Source: Vanilla planifolia (lineage: Eukaryota > Streptophyta > Magnoliopsida > Asparagales > Orchidaceae). From it: a stretch of DNA of 64,000 bases. The notes under the pieces are model-generated. The model was not told where the DNA came from. It worked only from the letters and a program-made list of their open reading frames with translations, and made no database searches. Of the stretch, positions 49,419-57,838 are shown in pieces. Location of the stretch: assembly GCA_023846275.1 (NCBI GenBank), contig CM043875.1, positions 9,853,958-9,917,957 of the forward strand, in the 5' to 3' direction. The translations under genes and the position numbers were made by a program. Within the stretch, counting starts at the first letter, position 1, and the number at the start of each line of letters is the position of its first letter.

Positions 49419-50194
49419 ATGGAGGAGGAGCAGACGAGGATTTTTTTCCCTGCAGTGTCCAACAGCCCAGAAACAAAACAGAGCAACGTTAACAGATTGC
49501 TCCTCCTCTCCCTCAACGTCTTCCTACTCATCGTCGGCTCAGTCGGCAGCCCCCTCATCCTTCGCATCTACTTCATCCATGGGGGAAACCGCAAATGGTT
49601 CTCCGCTGCCCTCCAAGCAGCTGGCTTCCCCGTCCTCCTCGTGACCCTTGCCATTTCCTTCCTCAGCCGACGCCGCCAAGGCTGCCGCTTCTCTTCCTCC
49701 GCCTCAGCCAAACTTAAGGTCATTCTCATCACGCCTCGCCTCTTCTTCTACAGTACATCCTCGGCCTCATTACCGGTACCGATGACTTCTTTTACTCCTA
49801 CGGCGTGTCTTACCTCCCTGTCTCTACCTCCTCCCTCATCATCTCCACGCAACTTGGTTTCACCGCCGTCTTTGCCTTCTTCATCGTGGGGCATAAGTTC
49901 ACGGCGGAGTCAATAAACGCGGTGATTATTCTCACCTTTGGGGCAGTGATCCTCGCCGTGCACGCCAACGGAGACAGGCCAGAGGGGGAGTCGAAGGGAA
50001 AGTACTATTTAGGCTTCGTGAAGACGCTCGTGGCGGCGGTGGTCTATGGGATTGTTTTGCCCCTCGTAGAACTGCTCTATGCCAAGGCGAAGCAGAAGAT
50101 CACCTATGCTCTTGTCATGGAGATTCAGCTCATCCTTGGATTTTTTGGGACTCTTGTCTATCTCGCTGGCATGTTGCTCAACAACGACTTCCAG
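49419..50194 (+). pseudogene. Purine permease (PUP family) first exon, with a frame break
   Basis: PUP proteins are ten-helix plasma-membrane or tonoplast carriers of the drug/metabolite transporter superfamily; they move purines, cytokinins and related bases. Translation from 49419 gives an N-terminal helix (residues about 27-48), the family block GSVGSPLILRIYFIHGGNRKWFS (compare GNCGGPL..RLYF.HGG.R.W), a second helix (64-82) and TPRLFF (105-110). At 49752-49754 the frame shifts by one base (one base short). Family sequence then continues for 147 codons: ITGTDDFFYSYGVSYLPVST, STQLGFTAVFAFFIVGHKFT, LPLVELLYAKAKQKITYALV and MEIQL, ending NNDFQ at 50194. About 258 residues are covered; the family has 350-390, so the last three or four helices are absent. 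The single shift could be a sequencing error. Splicing out 49719-49753 would restore frame, but 35 bases is too short for a plant intron and would remove PRLF. Codons are strongly G/C-ending. Confidence 0.85.
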
Positions 50195-50200
50195 GCAAGA
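50195..50200 (+). other. Probable GC-type splice donor after PUP exon 1
   Basis: The coding match stops at ...GACTTCCAG, and the next bases are gcaaga. CAG|GCAAG is the usual context of the minor GC-AG introns, and from memory many PUP genes have an intron right after the NxDFQ codons. Translation past this point loses family similarity at once and runs into an (AT)n tract at 50217-50240. Confidence 0.6.
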
Positions 50201-50240
50201 GCCTTCGCCCTTGCTCATATATATTTATATATATATATAT

Positions 50241-51878
50241 TAACACAACTTTTGAAATAGCAAAAATTTTGTCAAACTAATCCTTTGACTTGGGAAATTT
50301 ATATTATTCTATTAATGTGTTCTAAACCTCAATTTATGTCTACTTAATTGAGAAAGTAGATTTATTGACACAAATATCTGAAATAATAATTTCCCTAAGA
50401 AGTGATGTTAGAAAAATATCAATCGTTGACATTGGTCAAACACATTCTTTATGTCCATATGAGACCACACAATAAGATAAATGAACAATGCTTGTCTTGA
50501 GACTAGGTTGCTTAAAATTAGAGACTAAGACTTGTTGTGGAGCTACTTAAAAAATAGTTAAGCTTTATCTTTTGACTTGGATATAACTTTTTTGAGCTTT
50601 ATAGTTTGACTAGTTTGACATTAAACATCTTGATAAATCTACTAGGATTCATGTTCGTGAAATCTTTGAGTTTGTCAACATTGATCTAAATTCCTTTTTT
50701 TGTGGACTATGAAGTCTAAGAATCCTTTAGTTTAGAAGAAAAAAACATAGTTTAGAGTGCATAACCTTATGTTGAACTTTTTTTATGTTGCAAAACTTTC
50801 ATTTTGAGCCCCAAAGAAGAACCTAGAAGGATTCACTTTTGACTACAAAATCGTCTAAGTAGGATTCTAAAGTTATGCTCTTTTAACATTGAAAAATTGA
50901 ATTGATCATCCTCTAATAAGGGTCTCTCATGTTTTTTAAATTTAAGCACATTAAATTTACTCAAATGTTCTAAATTCAATGTTAAAAGAGATTCTTTTGT
51001 CATCATCTTTAGCTATTTTAATTTTGCGGTAGCCTAGAAAGAGATCTAAGAAACTGAACAATTGAAATAAGCATGTAAATCTAAATGATCATCAATATAA
51101 GTGATAGAATAAAACTCTTTTACATTTGCATGATTGAGATCAATATAATTCATGCATGCATGCCATGCTCTATTACCTTTCTTGAAAAGAAATATATTAG
51201 CAAACTAGTCAAGGTAGTAAAAGAGGTGAATACAATTGCCTCAAGTAGCTTGGAATTTCCTCCTTTTATGGTATATTTTTTTCCTTTCAAAACTAAAGAC
51301 ATTTATTTTGGTGAACTCCTGAAAGATCAAGATTAATATTAGCATTGCTTATTCCAAGCATATTAGATGGTGGAATGTCTTGGATGAAAAGATTATTAGT
51401 GGCCAATATTTTGAATTCATTAAAATTATTTATGATGTTTATAATGCTTACACTAGAAAATCAAGAAAAAATAGATAAAATTGGAGAAGTGTTTATCAAT
51501 ACTTTGTTTGGAAGCTTATAGTTTAAGATAATGGTTCAAGGGTATTCTTCATAGTATCCAAGTAGTATCTTCTGAATTGTAAAGGACTTTTTGAACTCGA
51601 ATGATGACAATGTCAAACTTTATGAATAGCTTGCCTATTATCAATTGAGCCTGCATTACCATGTTAGAGGAAGCAACTATAACTACAAAGTCTTTATTTA
51701 GATTATTCAACTATAAAGTTTCTTAACATTATAGATGGTTTTATGGTTCCTTCTAGTTTGGTTTTGTCTTTTAAAAGGTGATTACAAATGTGGTGAAAAG
51801 AAGGATAAGACTTCAATTGATGCTTATTTTATCAAGGCCATCAAGGAGCAAATGTTTTGCTAAGCCATTAGTGTCAAT
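50241..51878 (-). repeat. Tandem unit A: gypsy-like fossil segment
   Basis: The 1638-base unit starts taacacaacttttgaaatag and recurs from 51879 as unit B. Minus-strand reading at about 51.25-50.85 kb shows old Ty3/gypsy RT sequence, including a short ACMNYIDLNHANVKEF stretch comparable to the family CVDYRDLNKA.PKD.FPLP block, and a GYRKIKIAKDDDK stretch comparable to GY.QI.M...D..KT. It is long dead, with many breaks. A plus-strand open frame at 51085-51336 is the shadow of this segment. Confidence 0.75.
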
Positions 51879-51945
51879 TAACACAATTTTTGAAATAGCA
51901 AAACTTTTGTCAAACTAATCCTTTGACTCAGGAAGAAATCTCTAT

Positions 51946-51950
51946 CTAAG
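51946..51950. repeat. Target site duplication, left (ctaag)
   Basis: The five bases ctaag directly precede the 5' LTR and are repeated directly after the 3' LTR at 56640-56644, as expected for copia integration. Confidence 0.95.
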
Positions 51951-52254
51951 TGTTACCAAACTTTAAGCATTTGGTTAGCACTTTTTAAGTGTGGTTAGAA
52001 TATTTCAAGTGTTTTGTTAGTTTTTTAGTATTTTTAGGAATTTAAATGTTTAAATAAATTTAAATTTTAAATTAGGAACAAACTTTCGGATTAGGAGCAA
52101 ATATTTGGAGAATTGGTTATTTTATTTTCCTATAAATTGATATAATTTGTTCTTTGTGATTATGCATTCATGAATGAAAAGTTCTAGTTTCTTTTTTCCT
52201 TCTTAAGTTTTCTGCTGTCATTTTCAAATTTCTCCCAACATTTTATTTCCATCA
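51951..52254 (+). repeat. 5' LTR of the copia element
   Basis: 304 bases, TGTTACCAAAC...TTTCCATCA. It matches 56333-56639 closely. A TATAAATT promoter-like word at 52131-52138 lies about 120 bases before the LTR end. Confidence 0.95.
52131..52138 (+). promoter_or_regulatory. TATA-like element in the 5' LTR
   Basis: cctataaattga is conserved in the 3' LTR (tataaat at 56513-56519) and stands at a position usual for the core promoter of short copia LTRs. It is assigned by position and motif only. Confidence 0.5.
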
Positions 52255-52257
52255 AAG

Positions 52258-52270
52258 TGGTATCAGAGCC
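52258..52270 (+). other. Primer-binding site, tRNA-iMet type
   Basis: tggtatcagagcc lies three bases after the 5' LTR and is the canonical plant copia primer-binding site, complementary to the 3' end of initiator methionine tRNA. Confidence 0.95.
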
Positions 52271-52368
52271 TAGAGAAGAAGATCAAACACTGTAGCGTTA
52301 AAGGGATAAGAGTAGAGATATTTTTTTCATTGAAAATGTTTGGAATTATACAATAGATCGTTCCCAGA

Positions 52369-52962
52369 TTGACGAACGACAATTATGATAATTGGTGCAT
52401 TCAATTTAAAGCCCTTCTTGGCTCGCAAGACCTTTGGGAGATTGTTATCGATGGTTTTGATGAACCAGATGCTACTGAAGCAGAGAAGAAACTGTTGAAA
52501 GAAAATCAGAAAAAAAACAAAAAGGCATTGTTCTTGATATATCATGGACTTGATGAAGCCACTTTTGAGAAAGTTACAGAAGTGACAACAAGCAAAGAAG
52601 TTTGGAATAAACTCAACACAATCTTCAAAGGTGTTGAACGTGTGAAGTGTGTACGTCTTCAAATCCTTAGAGGGGATTTTGAGCAAGCAAAGACGAATGA
52701 AAATAAGACTATCTCAGATTATGTCTCACACTTGATTGCTATTGTGAATTTGATGAAGAGAAATGGAGAACAAATCGACGATGTACGTGTCATTGAAGAG
52801 GTACTTCATTCTTTAACTCCTATGTTTGAACACGTGGTAACAGTAATTGAAGAATCTAATGATATATGTAGTTTGTCTATTGAAAAGCTAATGAGTTCTT
52901 TACAAGTGCATGGGCAAAAACTAAAAAAAAGGCTAAAGTTGCACCTATTGATCAAGCATTAG
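52369..52962 (+). pseudogene. Copia gag domain (fossil)
   Basis: This is the longest open stretch of the element, 197 codons. It opens with DNYDNWCIQFKALLGSQDLW, the typical start of plant copia gag (NY..W...M.ALL.SQ..W), and continues with TSKEVWNKLNTIFKG and VRLQILRGDFE, the UBN2-type gag blocks. Gag forms the particle that packages element RNA. The CCHC-like knuckle follows at about 53.17 kb. Part of a broken element. Confidence 0.9.
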
Positions 52963-53874
52963 AATCAAAACTGAATTTGAAAGAAGACAATACCTTGAAG
53001 AAAGAGAATTCAAATTCAAGAAGAAGAGGACGAGGTTCATATCGAGGACGTGAAAGAGGTCATTTCCAAAATATATCTCAACAGAAATTTAATCAAACTT
53101 ACACTCAACATGGGCATGGAAGAAATAATGCTTCTCGAGGTCGAGGACAAGGTAGAAATATTGAATGTTACAATTTTCATAAGTTTGGTCATTATGCTTC
53201 TGATTGTTGGCATAAAAATACTCTATCAAACTATGCTGAAACATTAAAAGAAGAGTCAATATCTTTATTGGCTTAAAACGAGGGCAACGAAAGAGAAGAT
53301 ATATGGTTTCTTGATTCAGGAGCAAGCAATCATATGTGTGGAAAAAGGCACATATTTGATACAATTGAAAATGTGCAAGCAAGTGTGAATCTTAGAGACT
53401 CATCAAAGTTGAAAGTTGAAGGCAAAAGTAATATAAAATTTTACAAAGAGAATGGGTTTCTAATTATTATTTTAGATACATATTTTATTCCTGATATGAA
53501 AAGTAATATTCTTAGTCTTGGGCAATTGATTAAGAAAGGATATATTATACATATAGAGAATGATTATCTTCTTTTGTAAGATTCAGAAGGAAGAAATATT
53601 ACTAAAGTGAAGATGTCGACAAATCGTATGTTTCCTCTTCAATTAAAGTCAACAAGTGAAGTTTGTTATCTTGGGCATCTTTCAAATCATTCTTTGAAAT
53701 GGCATCTAAGGTATGGTCACCCTAACTTTGGAGGTTTGAAATTTGGAAAAAGAAGGAATGGTGAAAGGTCTTCCTTTATTGGATGATCCAAATCATATAT
53801 GTGAAGCTTGTATACTTGGAAAGCAACATCGTCTACCATTTCAAAAGAATAATACTTAGAGAGTTAAAAGACCA

Positions 53875-54132
53875 TTGCAGCTTATTCATACAGATATTTG
53901 TGGTCCATTGGTGCCATTATCAAATGGAGGTAACAAGTATTTTATTACTTTCATAGATGATTTTAGTAGAAAAATGTGGACATATTTTATTAAGGAGAAA
54001 GCTGCTGCTATCTCTATATTTAAAGAGTTGAAATACAAGATTGAAAAAGAGAGTAGGCTATTCATTCAATGCCTTAGATCTGATAGAGGTGGTGAGTACA
54101 CTTCAAATGAATTTATTCAATTATGTAAGTAA
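53875..54132 (+). pseudogene. Copia integrase core fragment (fossil)
   Basis: The 85-codon frame reads LIHTDICGPLVPLSNGGNKY, then FITFIDDFSRKMWTYFIKEK and SDRGGEYTSNEF. The first D (HTDICGP) and second D (LRSDRGGEY) of the retroviral DDE integrase core are visible with their usual neighbours. Upstream, at about 53.70 kb, a WHLRYGHPNF stretch marks the GAG-pre-integrase zinc-binding region. Part of a broken element. Confidence 0.9.
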
Positions 54133-54517
54133 GAAGGCATACGACATCAACTTACCACAAGTTATACTCAACAAAATGGAGTGGCTGAAAGAAGAAATCG
54201 TACTATCCTTGATATGACAATGAAAATGATGAGAGAGAGGAATATGCCAAAAGAATTTTGGGGCAGAAGCAGTTGCATGTTCAACTTATTTGTTGAATTG
54301 ATGTCCTATTAAAGTTGTGCGTTATATGACTCCACAAGAAGCTTGGAGTGGATATACGCCAAGTGTTTCTCATTGTTGAATATTTGGTTGTATTGCATAT
54401 ACACAGGTACCTAATGTAATAAGGAATAAATTAGATGATAAAGGTGAAAAATATATATTCATTGGGTACAGTGAGCAGTCAAAAGCCTACAAACTCTACA
54501 ATTCTTTAACCAAAAAG

Positions 54518-55174
54518 GTGTTTATTAGCCGTGATGTTGTGTTTGTAGAAGAAGATACTTGGAAGTGGAAGGAAGAGAAGGATGATAAAACTATCACACT
54601 TAGGCAAGAAGAAGAAATTCAAAATCAACAAACTCATGATTTGAATTCTCCAACAAGCTCTCCCTTAAGAACAACTATTATACAAAAGACAGCACATTTT
54701 ATTGACTCAAGCAGAAAAATGAAAAGTCTACAAGAGATATATGAGCAAACTTCTCAGTATTCTAACTTATTCTATTATTTTGTTGATAATAAACCTATTT
54801 CTTTTGATGAAATAGTACAGAATATAAATTGGCAAAAAGCTATGGATGAAGAAATAGTATCTATAGAAAAGAATAATACGTAAGAGTTAGTTGATCTCCC
54901 TCTTCAAAAGAAACCCATAGGAGTTAAATGGGTTTACAAGATCAAGCATAAAGTAGATGGAATAATAGATAGATACAAGACAAGACTTGTGGCAAAAGGC
55001 TTTAATAAAAAATATGGTATAGACTACAATGAGGTATTTACTCCAGTTGCTCGATTTGATACAATGAAGTTGATTTTAGCACTTACAGCACATCATGGAT
55101 TGAAGGTATATCAACTTGATGTTAAATCTGTATTTTTGAATGGAGTTTTAGAAGAAGAAGTTTATATTGATTAA
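54518..55174 (+). pseudogene. Copia linker and RT N-terminal fragments (fossil)
   Basis: Frames at 54518-54883 and 54989-55174 cover the acidic linker after integrase (ISRDVVFVEEDTWKW, the usual R.V.F.E...W block), the start of RT (INWQKAMDEEIVSIEKNNT) and the RT palm entry (FTPVARFDTMKLILALTAHH, then QLDVKSVFLNGVLEEEVY). These match plant copia RT closely. Part of a broken element. Confidence 0.9.
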
Positions 55175-55383
55175 CCTGAATGTTACAAAATTGTGAGTGA
55201 TCCACATAAAGTCTATCGTTTGAAAAAGGCTTTATATGGATTGAAACAACACCAAGAGCATGGAATGCCAAGATTGATGGATATCTTCAACAACAACGAT
55301 TCCAAAAACGTCCATTTGAGCACACACTTTACATTAAGACAACTCAAAATAATATTCTTATAGTTTGTCTTTATGTAAATGAT

Positions 55384-56322
55384 TTGCTTTATACAGGAAA
55401 TTCTTTTGAATTATTTCAAGAATTCAAAAGAACTATACAGCATGAATTTGATATGATAGATAATGGTGAAATGTCATACTTCCTTGGTTTGGAAGTAAAG
55501 CAAATGAAAACTAGAATCCAAATCTCTCAAAGAAGATATGCTATTGAACTTATAAAGAAGTTTAGAATGGAAGATTGTAAATCAATGACAACACCACTTG
55601 ATGTGAGAATAAAAATAAGTAGAGAAGGAGAAGGAAACAGTATTGACTCTACTTTATTTAAAAGTCTTGTAGGTAGTCTTCGTTACCTCACTATCACAAG
55701 ACCTGATATTCTATATTCTGTTAGACTCATTAGTCGATATATGGAAAATCCAAAGGAAACACATTAGATGGTTGTAAAAAGAATACTAAGATATATTAAA
55801 GGAACACTTGATTATGGTTTGCATTTCACTAACCAAAGTGGGACAAATTTATGTGGCTACTCTAATAATGATTGGGGAGGTGATATAGATGAAAGAAAGA
55901 GTACAACTGGTTATTGTTTCTTCTTAGGATCATCAGCATTTATGTGGAGATCGACTAAACAAGATGTCATTGCTCTTTCATCATATAAAGCAAAATATAT
56001 TGCAGCTTCATCAACAGTTTGTGAAGCAATTTGGTTACGAAATTTATTACAAAAGTTACATTATCAACAAGAAGAGTCAACAACTATATTTATTGATAAT
56101 ATGTCAGTCATCAAATTATCAAAAAATCCAGTTCAAAATGGGAGAAGCAAGCATATCGAGACAAGGTATCATTTTCTTCATGATCATGTCAACAACGAGA
56201 CTATAAGTCTAGTACATTGCAATACTAAAGAACAAGCAGCTAATATTTTCACTAAATTGCTTGGAGTGAAGAAGTTTGAAGAATTACGAGATCAATTAGG
56301 GTTGAAGATACTTCAAGTTTGA
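55384..56322 (+). pseudogene. Copia RT C-terminus and RNase H (fossil)
   Basis: Frames at 55384-55767 and 55768-56322 contain the connection (FEMIDNGEMSYFLGLEV-type block), SLVGSLRYLTITRPDILYSV, and the RNase H domain: SNNDWGGDIDERKSTTGYCF, SSAFMWRSTKQDVIALSSYK, FIDNMSVIKLSKNPV and HIETRYHFLHDHV. It ends shortly before the polypurine tract. Part of a broken element. Confidence 0.9.
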
Positions 56323-56332
56323 GGGGGAGTAA
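56321..56332 (+). other. Polypurine tract of the copia element
   Basis: gagggggagtaa stands directly before the 3' LTR. It is the usual plus-strand priming site of plant copia elements. Confidence 0.9.
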
Positions 56333-56639
56333 TGTTACCAAACTTTAAGCATTTGGTTAACACTTTTTAAGTGTGGTTAGAATATTTCAAGTGTTTTGTT
56401 AGTTTTTTAGTATTTTTAGGAATTTAAATGTTTAAATAAATTTAAATTTTAAATTAGGAACAAACTTTCGAATTAGGAGCAAATATTTGGGGAATTGGTT
56501 ATTTTATTTTCTTATAAATTGATGTAATTGGTTCTTTGTGTTATGCATTCATGAATGAAAAGTTCATAGTTTCTTTTTTCCCTCTACTTAAGCTTTCTGC
56601 TGTCATTTTCAAAATTCTCCCAATATTTTATTTCCATCA
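56333..56639 (+). repeat. 3' LTR of the copia element
   Basis: 307 bases, starting TGTTACCAAAC and ending TTTCCATCA, followed by ctaag. Compared with the 5' LTR it shows about eight to ten substitutions, mostly transitions, and a few one- or two-base indels near the end. Confidence 0.95.
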
Positions 56640-56644
56640 CTAAG
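56640..56644. repeat. Target site duplication, right (ctaag)
   Basis: Identical to 51946-51950. It confirms that the two LTRs belong to a single insertion and that its flanks have not been rearranged. Confidence 0.95.
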
Positions 56645-57838
56645 CCTACTTAATTTAGAAAGAAGATTTATTGACTAAATATCTGAAATAATAATTTTCC
56701 CAAGAAGTGACGTTAGAAAAATATCAATGTCAACATTGGTCAAACACATTCTTTATGTTGCAAAAGTTTCATTTTGAGCCACACAGAAGAACTTGTAAGG
56801 ATTCACTTTTTACTATAAAATCATCTAAGTAGGATTCTAAAGTTATGCTCCTTTAACATTGAAAAATTGAATTGATCATCCTCTAATAAGTGGCTCTCAT
56901 GTTTTTTAAATGAAAACACATTACAATTTACTCAAATGTTGTAAATTCAATGTTAAAAGAGATTCTTTTGTCATCATCTTTTGCTGCTTTAATTTTGTGG
57001 TAGCCTAGAAAGACATCAAAGAAAATGAGCAATTGAAACAAGCACGCAAATCTAAAAGATTGTCGATATAATAGAATAAAACTCCTTTACATTTGCATGA
57101 TTGAGATCAATATAATTCATGCATGCATAACATGTTCTATTACCTTTCTCTATAAGAAATATGTTAGCAAACTAATCAAGGTAGTAAATGAGGTGAATAC
57201 AATTGCCTCAAGTAGTTTGGAATTTTCTCCATTTATGGTATGTTTTTCTTCCTTACATAACTAAAAACATTTATTTTGGTGAACTCTTGAAAGATTAAGA
57301 TTAATATTAGCATTGCTTATTCGGAGCATATTTGGTGGTGTAATATCTTGGACAAAATGATTATTAGAGGCCAACATTTTGAATTCATTAAAATTAGTTA
57401 TGACATTTATAATGCTCACACAATAAAGATCAAGAAAAAATAGATAAAATGGGAGAATAGTTTATCAATACTTTGTTTAGAAGCTGATAGTTTAGGATAA
57501 TGGCTCAAGGGTACTCTTCATAGTATTCAAGTAGTATCATCTTGATTGTAAAGGACTTCTTGAACTCGAATGATGACAATGTTAAACATTATGAATAGCT
57601 TGCCTATTATCGATTGAATCGACTTTACCATATAAGAGGAAGCAACTATAATTTATGTAGATTATTCAACTAGAAGAGTTTCTTAACATTATGGTTGGTT
57701 TTATTATTCCTTCTAGTTTGGTTTTCTCTTTTAAAAGGTGATTACAAATGTGGTGAAAAGAAAGATAAAACTTTGATTGATGCCTATTTTATCAACTTCA
57801 TCAAGGAGCAAAAGTTTTGTCAAGCTATTAATGTCAAT

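Larger units (their letters stand above)
51951..56639 (+). mobile_element. Ty1/copia LTR retrotransposon, full-length structure, coding region broken
   Basis: 4689 bases from 5' LTR to 3' LTR, flanked by a perfect ctaag duplication. Parts in order: LTR 51951-52254, tRNA-iMet primer site 52258-52270, gag about 52.33-52.97 kb with a CCHC-like knuckle at 53.17-53.21 kb, protease about 53.30-53.5 kb (WFLDSGASNHMC), integrase about 53.7-54.5 kb, RT about 54.83-55.65 kb, RNase H about 55.77-56.31 kb, polypurine tract 56321-56330, LTR 56333-56639. Integrase before RT makes it copia. The coding region has very roughly half a dozen to ten breaks, so it is a fossil. The LTRs differ at about ten sites in ~300, suggesting an age near one to two million years at commonly used plant rates, more if the host evolves slowly. 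The lineage within copia is not resolved. Confidence 0.95.
51879..57838 (-). repeat. Tandem unit B: second copy of the gypsy-like segment, split by a copia insertion
   Basis: It begins taacacaatttttgaaatag at 51879 and is interrupted after 72 bases by the copia element and its target duplication. It resumes at 56645 (cctacttaatttagaaagaag, matching tctacttaattgagaaagtag in unit A) and runs to atgtcaat at 57838, as in unit A at 51871-51878. Without the copia it is about a quarter shorter than unit A. Long stretches are nearly identical to unit A, for example attgaaaaattgaattgatc at 50890 and 56858. Confidence 0.85.

Noticed and set aside
49108-49567. Minus-strand open frames overlapping the PUP start
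   Set aside because: They are antisense shadows of the PUP exon and its upstream region, without family motifs.
49719-49753. A 35-base 'intron' (gtcatt...ctacag) that would keep the PUP frame open
   Set aside because: Too short for a plant intron, and removal would delete the conserved TPRLF block; a one-base frame shift or read error is simpler.
51085-51336. 83-codon plus-strand open frame as a small gene
   Set aside because: It is antisense to the gypsy RT-like segment and is not kept open in tandem unit B.
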